A stretch of DNA of 64,000 nt from Aquimarina mycalae (GTDB lineage: Bacteria > Bacteroidota > Bacteroidia > Flavobacteriales > Flavobacteriaceae): positions 248,001-312,000 of the forward strand of contig NZ_JARYGY010000003.1 of NCBI RefSeq assembly GCF_029906345.1, given 5' to 3'. The stretch's first letter is position 1, and each line of letters begins with the position of its first letter. Under the pieces are notes generated by a model that was given only the letters and a program-made list of their open reading frames with translations, was not told the origin of the DNA and made no database searches. Below are positions 52,322 to 60,390 of this stretch, one piece after another. Both the position numbers and the translations under genes were made by a program.

Positions 52322-52801
52322 TTACATATCCTGAAAAATAGAATGCATCAAGCGTTTTTTATCATTAATACTTTCTTCTAAAGAAATCATAGTTTCTGTA
52401 CGATACACACCATCAATATCATCTAATTGAAAAATAATATCCTTTGCATGATTAGTGTCCTTTGCTCTAACTTTACAAAAGATATTAAACTTACCAGTAG
52501 TAATATGTGCAACAGTTACAAATGGTATTTCTTTAATTCTTTGTAATACAAATTTGGTTTGCGAGGTATTCTGAAGATAAATACCGACATAAGCGATAAA
52601 AGAATATCCTAATTTTTTGTAGTCTAATGTTAATGAAGATCCTTCAATAATTCCCGCTTCTTCCATTTTCTTAACACGTACATGAACGGTACCAGCAGAA
52701 ATCAATAATTTCTTTGCAATATCCGTAAAAGGAGTACGAGTATTTTCGATCAACATGTCTAAAATTTGGTGATCTACTTCGTCTAATTTAAATTTTGCCA
52801 T
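52322..52801 (-). CDS. Lrp/AsnC family transcription regulator
   Basis: 159 residues. N-terminal helix-turn-helix (DMLIENTRTPFTDIAKKLLI, then GTVHVRVKKMEEAGIIEG) and a C-terminal RAM ligand domain (VAHITTGKFNIFCKVRAKDT, IFQLDDIDGVYRTETMISLE). The ligand is probably an amino acid; the target is unknown. It is 75 bases after the M14 peptidase gene. Confidence 0.94.
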   Translation of the reverse strand: MAKFKLDEVDHQILDMLIENTRTPFTDIAKKLLISAGTVHVRVKKMEEAGIIEGSSLTLDYKKLGYSFIAYVGIYLQNTSQTKFVLQRIKEIPFVTVAHITTGKFNIFCKVRAKDTNHAKDIIFQLDDIDGVYRTETMISLEESINDKKRLMHSIFQDM

Positions 52802-52837
52802 AGTAATTCTAATAAATTTTCCCGATTATTTACATTG

Positions 52838-52845
52838 CAAAAATA
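52838..52845 (-). promoter_or_regulatory. Candidate -7 element for the Lrp gene
   Basis: Minus-strand TATTTTTG fits TAnnTTTG, 37 bases before the start; no -33 TTG at the normal distance. Confidence 0.35.
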
Positions 52846-52876
52846 ACAGAAAAATAATGTTTTCATACATTTTTTT

Positions 52877-54034
52877 TCAACTTTTTCTCAATTCTGTTGA
52901 GAATAATTCATCATTTAACCTGAATTTTAACAACTGATTTTCTCGAACTACCTCTACTGTAACGTTTTCGTTATATATTTCCCTTTTATTACCTATAATT
53001 TCTCTGTGTCCATAAAATTTTTCTAAATCTCCAATTTTTTCAATTTTCGGAATGAATTTGACAGCGTTTTCGGACAACTTCTCGGTATATTGAATGGCAA
53101 TATCCACATTTTTTTTATCCAAAATTACATCTCTTATGATAATGTCATAAAAACATTTGCCATTTTCAGGAATATCAAAATATTTTTGATAATATTCTCC
53201 TGTTACGTTTTTTTCTGAAATATATCCTACTGCTCTAATAAGCGCATAAAAAATAAACTCTCGGGTTTTTTCACGACCATAATCATCCTTATAATGTCCT
53301 GCTTCAAATAATATGGTCGGTATCTCCATATCCGACAATGTATCACCAACACAATTGATATTAAAACCATCATCATACCTTCCTATACTATTTGGAATAC
53401 ATTGTTGTAATACAGTATTGATCTCTGATATGATTTCCATCGCAATCTTTCTGCAGGGAGTTATAGAGCGATCTTTATCACCAGCAGGAGACAAAAAAGA
53501 AACAGTAGCAGACGAATTCACCTCTCCTGCACTAAAGATAGTGCGTTGTCCATGCAAATTAAAAGCATAATGGGGTTGAACTCTTTGAATCACTTTACTC
53601 AGAATTACACTTTCTTTTTGAGTTCTATTCTGAGCGTCTCGATTAAGATCTACTTGGTTATAATTAAGTCTTGTATATGCTTTTGCTCCATCTGGACTTA
53701 ACATAGGTATTATATATAAAGTACAGGATGTCAAAATATGTTTAGAAAGTTCATTAGAACCATCATTAAGCATATTTATAAAGTCAAAAATTCCTTTTGT
53801 AGTAGTGCTTTCATTCCCATGCATTTGAGACCAGAATAATAACTTCTTAGGTCCATTACCTAATTTTATAAGATGGATAGGTGCATTATTTTCAGAAGTA
53901 CCTAAAAATTCAACACAGTCTTTTTTTGACAAAATTTCTATTAGAGGGTTAATATGCTCTAAATGTATATAGCGTCCATATAAAGAAAGCTCTTTGTATG
54001 TAGTAAACCAATTCGATAATTCGTGAGTATTCAT
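52877..54034 (-). CDS. M14 family zinc carboxypeptidase
   Basis: 385 residues. The zinc ligands are in MHGNEST (His72, Glu75), with the third histidine in YAFNLHGQRT; LNRDAQNRT carries the substrate arginine, and TILFEAGHYKDD the catalytic glutamate. There is no signal peptide, so it acts in the cytoplasm. The first four-residue region MNTH is a plausible start. Three palindromic TTTACA-N2-TGTAAA sites lie just upstream of its start, on the side of the divergent XRE gene. Confidence 0.92.
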   Translation of the reverse strand: MNTHELSNWFTTYKELSLYGRYIHLEHINPLIEILSKKDCVEFLGTSENNAPIHLIKLGNGPKKLLFWSQMHGNESTTTKGIFDFINMLNDGSNELSKHILTSCTLYIIPMLSPDGAKAYTRLNYNQVDLNRDAQNRTQKESVILSKVIQRVQPHYAFNLHGQRTIFSAGEVNSSATVSFLSPAGDKDRSITPCRKIAMEIISEINTVLQQCIPNSIGRYDDGFNINCVGDTLSDMEIPTILFEAGHYKDDYGREKTREFIFYALIRAVGYISEKNVTGEYYQKYFDIPENGKCFYDIIIRDVILDKKNVDIAIQYTEKLSENAVKFIPKIEKIGDLEKFYGHREIIGNKREIYNENVTVEVVRENQLLKFRLNDELFSTELRKS

Positions 54035-54096
54035 AAATCTATAAAAGCGTCTAAATTACTACTGTTTAAGGAAGATTCATAACAATTAATTTAATT

Positions 54097-54110
54097 TTTA
54101 CAGATGTAAA
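54097..54110. promoter_or_regulatory. Operator-like site 1, TTTACA-GA-TGTAAA
   Basis: A perfect 6-base inverted repeat with a 2-base centre, 63 bases from the M14 start. One of four such sites in this gap. Confidence 0.65.
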
Positions 54111-54121
54111 CTTCAATTATT

Positions 54122-54135
54122 GTTACAATTGTAAA
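54122..54135. promoter_or_regulatory. Operator-like site 2, gTTACA-AT-TGTAAa
   Basis: Same motif and spacing as site 1, with five of six bases paired per arm. It starts 25 bases after site 1. Confidence 0.6.
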
Positions 54136-54144
54136 TTATCCGCA

Positions 54145-54158
54145 TTTACAGATGTAAA
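54145..54158. promoter_or_regulatory. Operator-like site 3, TTTACA-GA-TGTAAA
   Basis: Identical to site 1, and 23 bases after site 2. It ends 8 bases before a TATCTTTG promoter element. Confidence 0.65.
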
Positions 54159-54166
54159 CAACTATT

Positions 54167-54174
54167 TATCTTTG
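54167..54174 (+). promoter_or_regulatory. Candidate -7 element (plus strand) after operator site 3
   Basis: TATCTTTG fits TAnnTTTG. Operator site 3 covers the region just upstream. It would give a long leader to the XRE gene, or a transcript with no other obvious gene. Confidence 0.35.
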
Positions 54175-54344
54175 TTTGTTTAAAATGTTAAACAGCATGT
54201 TTATATCGATTTAAAAAGAACCTTAAGTTATTAACAAATAACAAGGGTCATTTTATAAATATTGCTAATATTCTGTTTTTCAATGTTTAAATTACATTTA
54301 TTTAAAGTGTATATTTAATATTAAGTAACGATTCTTTTTAGTAA

Positions 54345-54358
54345 TTTACAAATGTAAA
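54345..54358. promoter_or_regulatory. Operator-like site 4, TTTACA-AA-TGTAAA
   Basis: Perfect copy of the motif, 22 bases upstream of the -7 element at 54381 and so covering its -33 region. Two imperfect copies follow (54379-54392 and 54414-54427). Confidence 0.65.
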
Positions 54359-54380
54359 CTCATTTTTTAAACCGTTTGTT

Positions 54381-54388
54381 TACCTTTG
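54381..54388 (+). promoter_or_regulatory. Candidate -7 element for the XRE regulator
   Basis: TACCTTTG fits TAnnTTTG. Transcription would start near 54395, 25 bases before the ATC at 54420. It overlaps a degenerate operator copy. No -33 TTG is seen; operator site 4 lies there instead. Confidence 0.45.
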
Positions 54389-54419
54389 TAATCATATTGC
54401 TAACTTAAATCTGTTTACA

Positions 54420-54896
54420 ATCGTCAACACAGCTGCTTTCGGAAAAAGAATACAAGAAATCATGAAGTTCTATCATGTTTCTGCGTCAGGATTTGCTGAT
54501 GCGATGGGCGTTGGACGTTCTTCTATTTCGCATATTCTTTCTGGTAGAAACAAACCCAGTTTAGATTTTGTAATGAAAATTACCGAAGCTTATCCCGAAG
54601 CTGAATTATACTGGTTATTGTATGGAAAAGGCACATTTCCTAAATCTGAAAAACCTACAAGTATTGACCAGATAAAACCTCAAACTTTAACGCCACCTTC
54701 TACTCCAACGAAAATTACAGAACAAATCACATCGAAACAAGATTTGTTCTCACCACAAACATCTACTTCAAAACCAGATATAAATACTACTCCTGAAGCG
54801 GAAAAACCTGTTAGACAGGTTTTGTCTACCACTAAAGAGATTAGCCAGATCGTAATTTTTTATATAGATGGTACATTTGATGTGTTCAAGAATTAA
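54420..54896 (+). CDS. XRE/CI-like helix-turn-helix regulator, apparent non-ATG start
   Basis: The helix-turn-helix is clear: SASGFADAMGVGRSSISHIL followed by SGRNKPSLDFVMKITEAYPE and LYWLLYGKGTFPKS, typical of flavobacterial XRE proteins. The first ATG (54462) would remove the preceding VNTAAFGKRIQEI, which forms the first helix and looks conserved. No ATG, GTG or TTG lies in frame upstream, so I place the start at the ATC (54420), giving about 158 residues. The C-terminal half is Thr/Pro/Ser-rich and ends in VIFYIDGTFDVFKN. It probably binds the four palindromes upstream. Confidence 0.7.
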   Translation: MVNTAAFGKRIQEIMKFYHVSASGFADAMGVGRSSISHILSGRNKPSLDFVMKITEAYPEAELYWLLYGKGTFPKSEKPTSIDQIKPQTLTPPSTPTKITEQITSKQDLFSPQTSTSKPDINTTPEAEKPVRQVLSTTKEISQIVIFYIDGTFDVFKN

Positions 54897-54976
54897 AAAA
54901 TCTTAACAACTTTTCTTGTCTATATTACAGAATCTATTGAAATAAATTTATTTTCGTTTATTCTTATAAAAAATCT

Positions 54977-55354
54977 ATGAAGCGAGTCGCTTTTCTATTA
55001 TTTATCATCATTTTTATTTCGGGTTGTTACCAACAAGAACGGGATTGTACGGATTTTCAAACAGGTACTTTTGAATTTGAGACCTATCTTAACGGAGAAC
55101 TAGCTAAAACTACTTTTATTCGTAATGATTCTATTGAGATTGATTTTTTTCAGGGTAAAAGTGATACCGCTAGCATTCGATGGATAAATGATTGTGAATA
55201 CATCGTAAAAAAACTGCATCCAAAGAATATGGCAGAAGAAAAAGCTATACATATGAAAATATTATCTACCGATAAAGACACTTATACTTTTGAATATGGA
55301 TTGGTAGGCGCAAAAAAAAATAAACAAAGAGGAACCGCTAAAAAAATTAAATAA
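54977..55354 (+). CDS. Small lipoprotein, unknown function
   Basis: 125 residues. The signal MKRVAFLLFIIIFISGC ends in a lipobox cysteine at position 17. The mature part is a beta-rich domain with DFQTGTFEFETYLNGELAKT and RNDSIEIDFFQGKSDTASIR. I recall similar proteins near TerC in Flavobacteriaceae, sometimes misnamed as topoisomerase IV because of their position. It overlaps terC by one base (stop TAA / start ATG), so the two are coupled. Confidence 0.75.
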   Translation: MKRVAFLLFIIIFISGCYQQERDCTDFQTGTFEFETYLNGELAKTTFIRNDSIEIDFFQGKSDTASIRWINDCEYIVKKLHPKNMAEEKAIHMKILSTDKDTYTFEYGLVGAKKNKQRGTAKKIK

Positions 55355-56160
55355 TGTTAGAGATTTTTACAACCGCAGATGCCTGGGTAGCCCTGTTAAC
55401 ATTAACATTTCTTGAAATTGTACTTGGTATTGATAACATCATATTTATTTCATTAGCCTCAAGCAAATTACCAGATCAAGAACAAAAAAAAGCAACCAAT
55501 ATAGGGTTGTTATTGGCAATGGTAATGAGGATAGTGTTGTTATTTGGAATTTCTTTACTTGTGGCTATGGAAGCTCCTTTCTGGCATATCAATCTCCCAT
55601 GGATTGAAGCAGGAATCAGTGGACAATCCTTAATACTCTTTGGAGGTGGAATGTTTCTATTATATAAAAGTGTTCATGAGATTCATGAAAAAGTAGATGA
55701 AAAAGGAGAAGAAGAAAAAGAAATTCAAGCCAAAAGTTCTAGCTCACTATCCAAAGCTATCGTTCAGATCACTTTGATTAATGTAGTGTTTTCTTTTGAT
55801 TCTATTCTTACCGCTGTTGGTATGACAAATGGATTAAGTGATAATCCAACTGATGCATTAATTATAATGATCATTGCTGTAGTAATTTCTGTTTTGATTA
55901 TGATGGTATTTGCTACTCCAGTAGGGCGTTTTGTAAACAAACACCCTTCTATACAGATACTTGGGCTTTCTTTTTTAATTTTAATCGGTTTCATGTTGAT
56001 TGCAGAAGCTGCACATCTTGCACATCTCCAAATATTTAATACAGAAGTAGGTACCATACCTAAAGGATATTTATATTTCACGATTGCATTTTCTCTATTT
56101 GTGGAGTTTATCAATTTTAAACTAAGAAAAAACGGGAAGCCTCAGAAACAAGAAGATTAA
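55354..56160 (+). CDS. TerC family integral membrane protein
   Basis: 268 residues and about seven membrane segments. The conserved aspartates are in EIVLGIDNIIFISL and in VFSFDSILTAVGMTNGL, which also contains the family GMT signature. TerC proteins are linked to tellurite resistance and, in newer work, to metal (manganese) export for secreted proteins; the substrate here is untested. Its start overlaps the lipoprotein stop. Confidence 0.92.
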   Translation: MLEIFTTADAWVALLTLTFLEIVLGIDNIIFISLASSKLPDQEQKKATNIGLLLAMVMRIVLLFGISLLVAMEAPFWHINLPWIEAGISGQSLILFGGGMFLLYKSVHEIHEKVDEKGEEEKEIQAKSSSSLSKAIVQITLINVVFSFDSILTAVGMTNGLSDNPTDALIIMIIAVVISVLIMMVFATPVGRFVNKHPSIQILGLSFLILIGFMLIAEAAHLAHLQIFNTEVGTIPKGYLYFTIAFSLFVEFINFKLRKNGKPQKQED

Positions 56161-56220
56161 GACTAAAGAATACATTATTATTTTTCTTAAGCACTAATCC
56201 TAACGTATTGACTAAAACAA

Positions 56221-56799
56221 ATGAGTAAATTAAAAGAATTACAAGATCGTAGTGGATCTGTATGCGAATTATGTAGTACTACTAATGACTTGTCGATATA
56301 TGATATTCCAGAATCGCCTAATGTGGGATTAGACTCCAGTATTTTGATATGTATAACCTGTAAAAAGCAAATCGAAGATTCATTAACAATGGATGTGAAT
56401 CATTGGCGTTGTCTTAATGACAGTATGTGGAGTCAGGTTCCAGGTGTACAAGTAATTGCATGGCGAATGTTATCTAGATTAAGAACTGAAGGTTGGCCAC
56501 AAGATCTATTAGATATGTTGTATCTAGAAGATGACATATTAAAATGGGCTCAAGCTACAGGAGAAGGCAAAGATGAAAGTAACAACATAAAACATATAGA
56601 TTCTAATGGTGCTGTATTGCAAGCTGGAGATAACGTGGTTCTGATAAAGGATCTGAATGTAAAAGGAGCTAATTTTACTGCAAAACGTGGAACCGCAGTT
56701 CGAAACATATCTTTAGTACATGATAATCCAGAACATATCGAAGGTAAAGTAAGTGGTCAACATATTGTAATTTTGACCAAATTTGTTAAAAAATCATAG
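56221..56799 (+). CDS. PhnA/YjdM-like zinc-ribbon protein
   Basis: 192 residues. An N-terminal zinc ribbon (CELCSTTNDLSIY, then ILICITCKKQI) and a C-terminal PhnA-type domain (GAVLQAGDNVVLIKDLNVKG, KRGTAVRNISLVHDNPEHIE). Despite the name, members have no shown role in phosphonate use. It is 60 bases after terC. Confidence 0.88.
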   Translation: MSKLKELQDRSGSVCELCSTTNDLSIYDIPESPNVGLDSSILICITCKKQIEDSLTMDVNHWRCLNDSMWSQVPGVQVIAWRMLSRLRTEGWPQDLLDMLYLEDDILKWAQATGEGKDESNNIKHIDSNGAVLQAGDNVVLIKDLNVKGANFTAKRGTAVRNISLVHDNPEHIEGKVSGQHIVILTKFVKKS

Positions 56800-56924
56800 C
56801 TACTCACTGCAAAATCAAACTGTATCTTAACCAATTTTCATATATTAGTAATACTAATATTTTTATTCCCTATTGCTCTAAATATCAACAAACCTACATC
56901 ATCATCTGATATTAAACTCTTTTT

Positions 56925-57635
56925 ATGTTTGCGAATTTTAGTTCTACGGAATATAGACAAACAAGAATAGCCTATCGTAATGCGATCGTTCTTATTCGTC
57001 AAGCCCATTATGCACTACATGATTACATAACAATTGGTCGTCAGAGTACTGTTAGTACGGGAGATCGAATTAGAATTGAAAATGCTTTATTCAATTCGTT
57101 TTATTATTTTGAGAGAAATAACAGCTCATATACCAGAAGAAACGGAACGAATTCTAATAATAGATTCTTAAGAGATTATGGTTATTCTATTGATTCTATT
57201 TCCAGAAATCTTAATCAACTAAATAGACATGCTACGCATTATGAAGTACAGCGTTCTTGGAGCGATATGGATGGAGATGATTTTATAAGAGTGTACGAAA
57301 GTAGTAATGATTTAAACAATGTTGTCAATAGGATAATAGCGTATTCTGTTAGATCCCGACCTCATGTACATACCGATCAGAGATCTAGAGAACATGGAAA
57401 TATTTATTTAAATTCTGGTTTTTTTACTTTAAGCGCAGATCATCAAATAGGTGTGATAATCCACGAAATGTGTCATACCGTATTAAGGTTTGGGTTTTCT
57501 AGAACCACTCCTAATTCTAATGATACTTACATGCAAGACAATGGATATGACACTATGACCTTAAGCCAAGCTATTGTTAATCCCGACAAATATGCACAGT
57601 TTATTTTACTTCTTGCAGAAAGAAGTTTACTCTAA
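56925..57635 (+). CDS. Aspzincin (M35-like) metallopeptidase-like protein
   Basis: 236 residues with no signal peptide. HEMCH (His180, Glu181, His184) is a zinc HExxH motif inside DHQIGVIIHEMCHTVLRFGF, preceded by GNIYLNSGFFTL. The tail DNGYDTMTLSQAIVNPDKYA resembles the aspzincin end, where an aspartate is the third ligand and an NA-like pair stabilises the Tyr. Aspzincins are normally secreted; the lack of an export signal is notable. It stands alone, convergent with parC (65 bases). Confidence 0.72.
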   Translation: MFANFSSTEYRQTRIAYRNAIVLIRQAHYALHDYITIGRQSTVSTGDRIRIENALFNSFYYFERNNSSYTRRNGTNSNNRFLRDYGYSIDSISRNLNQLNRHATHYEVQRSWSDMDGDDFIRVYESSNDLNNVVNRIIAYSVRSRPHVHTDQRSREHGNIYLNSGFFTLSADHQIGVIIHEMCHTVLRFGFSRTTPNSNDTYMQDNGYDTMTLSQAIVNPDKYAQFILLLAERSLL

Positions 57636-57700
57636 AATATAGTTCTAAATTTTTGAAGTTAACTAGTAAACAAACACTTTAAATAATCACACTTAAGACG

Positions 57701-60355
57701 CTAAAAAAGAGTTGTTTGATCTGTATTATCTTCGTTTTTTCCGTCGCTTTCTTTAGTGTTGTTTTTAGTACCTGAGCTCACCGCCTCTTCCTCTATAACT
57801 TCTATTTCTTCAGTTGGTATTTCTTGAGGCTCTTCATATGGTAACGAGTCCAACAGGTTTATTTGTCTTACCTTTTCTGTAGTTAATTGATTACCTTGAG
57901 CCTTGATACCTTTTACAGAAATGAAATCCTCTAAGCTTATTTCGTCATTTGGTTTCTGATCTTTTCCTCTAAGTTTATTGTATACAATTTCGGCTACTGG
58001 TCTATGATCTGTAGAAACAATTTCTAAAAATGATTTCTGATGTTCAGAAATAAACACCTCTTCTCTATCTGCATTCTCAACCAAAAATCGTTTCACATAG
58101 TATCGTTCTTTTTCTCCATCCCAATAAATGGCCGATATTGGTTTCATCGGTTTCCATTTTTCAAGCACAATCATATCAGAACCAAAATGCACTGTAATCT
58201 CAGGTACAATTGTTTTAAGAGCTCCTTTTTGATTAATAATCAAGAGTCGGTCTTCTCCTTTAAATTCACCAAGCAACTCTCCTCTTCCATCAACATTTAA
58301 TCGTCTAACGGTATCATCAAACCAAATTTTACGAGGCTTCAAGGTTGAAACCCCTTGTTCCTTCAGTTCAATTTTTTTAATATTATACTTAGTTACAATA
58401 TTTCCTTTTACTCCTCTTCCTTTAATTAACAAGTCAGAAAAATCAAGATCAAACTTTAATTTCTTTATACTTCCTGCTTGTCGTAAGAAAATCGTAATCA
58501 CTTCAGCTTCTCCATTCGGGTTAGCAGTAAAATAAGTAATCTTTGAACTCTTCTTCCCTTGAGTTAAATCATACTCTTTATCTCTTGTAACTCCAGTAAC
58601 TGCAAATCGTTTCACATAAGATGCTCCTCCTCGACCATCCTGATAAATCATATTATAAATCGTACGTTTATCTTTTTTCTTAAAGACAGCAACGTGGATA
58701 ATATCCTTACCAACAAAAGTTTTAGCATCTACTTTAGTAATCATCATTTTACCATCTGCCATAAAGCAAATAATATCATCAATATCGGAGCAATCTGTTA
58801 CATATTCATTTTTTCGAAGTGACGTTCCTACAAAACCTTCTTCACGATTTACATATAACTTAGTATTTCTAATAACTACCTTAGTAGCTTCAATGTCATC
58901 AAAAATTCTTATTTCGGTTTTACGTTCTCTTCCTTTACCATAGGTGTCTTTCAATCTTTTAAAATAAGAGATTGCATACTCTATAAGGTGTTCCAGATGG
59001 TGTTTTACTTGCGCAATATCTTCTTCTAAGGCTTCGATTTTTTGTTGTGCTTTATCAATATCGAATTTGGATATTCTCTTAATCCTAATTTCTGTTAAGC
59101 GTACAATATCATCTTCGGTGACAGGTCTCTTTAAATGCTTTATATGTGGTTGTAAGCCTTTATCAATAGCCTTAATAACACCTTCCCAAGTTTCTTCTTC
59201 TTCTATTTCGCGATAAATACGGTTTTCGATAAAGATTCTTTCCAGTGATGCAAAATGCCATTGTTCTTGCAATTCGTTTAATTGAATCTCTAGTTCTTTC
59301 TTCAACAATTCTACAGTATGATCTGTAGAACGTCTTAGCATCTCCGAAACTCCAATAAAATTTGGTCTGCTATTTTCTTCAATTACACATCCCAAAGGAG
59401 AGATTGATGTTTCACAATTTGTAAAAGCGTATAATGCATCAATAGTTTTATCTGGAGAAATACCGCTTGGCAAATGCACCAATATCTCTACTTCTGCAGC
59501 TGTATTATCTTCAATTTTTTTAACTTTTATCTTACCTTTATCGTTAGCTTTTAGAATAGAATCTATTAAACTAGAAGTTGTGGTAGAGAACGGTATCTCG
59601 CTTATAACCAGCGTGTTCTTATCTAGTTGAGAGATTTTTGCACGTACCCTGACTTTTCCACCTCGGTTACCATCATTATAGTTTGTAAAATCTGCAATTC
59701 CTGCAGTTGGAAAATCTGGTAGAATTGTAAATCGTTTTCCTTGTAAATGTTTTATTGAAGCTCCAATTAACTCTATAAAATTATGCGGAAGAATTTTAGT
59801 ACTCAACCCAACAGCAATTCCTTCTGCTCCTTGTGTAAGTAACAAAGGAAATTTTACAGGAAGATTAATAGGTTCTTTTTTTCGACCATCATAGGATAGC
59901 TGCCAATCTGTAACTTTTGGATTATACACAACATCCAATGCAAACTTAGATAAACGTGCTTCTATATATCTGGATGCAGCTGCTCTATCTCCTGTAAGAA
60001 TATTACCCCAGTTACCTTGCATATCAATTAGCAAATCTCTTTGACCTATTTGCACCATCGCATCTGCAATACTAGCATCACCATGTGGATGATACTGCAT
60101 AGTATGCCCTACAATATTTGCCACCTTATTATATCGGCCATCGTCTAAATCTTTCATAGAATGTAAGATTCTTCGCTGTACTGGTTTCAAACCATCTTCT
60201 ATTGCTGGTACAGCTCGCTCCAGGATTACATAGGATGCATAATCCAGAAACCAGTCTTTATACATTCCGGTAACTTTGGTAATTACTTCCTGAGGTTGAT
60301 GGTCCTCTGGAGTTATATCGTTATGTAGTTCTTCGTTTTCGTTTTCTATATCCAT
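57701..60355 (-). CDS. parC: DNA topoisomerase IV subunit A
   Basis: 884 residues. ATP-dependent decatenation of chromosomes with ParE. The catalytic tyrosine is Tyr130 in RAAASRYIEARLSKFALDV. The DNA-gate segment HGDASIADAMVQIGQRDLL and a C-terminal beta-pinwheel-like region (YVKRFAVTGVTRDKEYDL and others) are as in ParC. The acidic tail (about 50 residues, rich in Glu/Asp) is extra. Position after parE favours topoisomerase IV over gyrase. Confidence 0.94.
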   Translation of the reverse strand: MDIENENEELHNDITPEDHQPQEVITKVTGMYKDWFLDYASYVILERAVPAIEDGLKPVQRRILHSMKDLDDGRYNKVANIVGHTMQYHPHGDASIADAMVQIGQRDLLIDMQGNWGNILTGDRAAASRYIEARLSKFALDVVYNPKVTDWQLSYDGRKKEPINLPVKFPLLLTQGAEGIAVGLSTKILPHNFIELIGASIKHLQGKRFTILPDFPTAGIADFTNYNDGNRGGKVRVRAKISQLDKNTLVISEIPFSTTTSSLIDSILKANDKGKIKVKKIEDNTAAEVEILVHLPSGISPDKTIDALYAFTNCETSISPLGCVIEENSRPNFIGVSEMLRRSTDHTVELLKKELEIQLNELQEQWHFASLERIFIENRIYREIEEEETWEGVIKAIDKGLQPHIKHLKRPVTEDDIVRLTEIRIKRISKFDIDKAQQKIEALEEDIAQVKHHLEHLIEYAISYFKRLKDTYGKGRERKTEIRIFDDIEATKVVIRNTKLYVNREEGFVGTSLRKNEYVTDCSDIDDIICFMADGKMMITKVDAKTFVGKDIIHVAVFKKKDKRTIYNMIYQDGRGGASYVKRFAVTGVTRDKEYDLTQGKKSSKITYFTANPNGEAEVITIFLRQAGSIKKLKFDLDFSDLLIKGRGVKGNIVTKYNIKKIELKEQGVSTLKPRKIWFDDTVRRLNVDGRGELLGEFKGEDRLLIINQKGALKTIVPEITVHFGSDMIVLEKWKPMKPISAIYWDGEKERYYVKRFLVENADREEVFISEHQKSFLEIVSTDHRPVAEIVYNKLRGKDQKPNDEISLEDFISVKGIKAQGNQLTTEKVRQINLLDSLPYEEPQEIPTEEIEVIEEEAVSSGTKNNTKESDGKNEDNTDQTTLF

Positions 60356-60390
60356 ACCTTTTTGCGGGCACTTTTTTGTATTCCTTTAGA

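Larger units (their letters stand above)
54035..54419. other. AT-rich regulatory gap between the M14 and XRE genes
   Basis: No gene. It holds four palindromic operator-like sites and two TAnnTTTG elements on the plus strand, listed separately. Confidence 0.7.

Noticed and set aside
55764-56114. 116-codon minus-strand open frame
   Set aside because: Antisense to terC, which has strong membrane and motif evidence.
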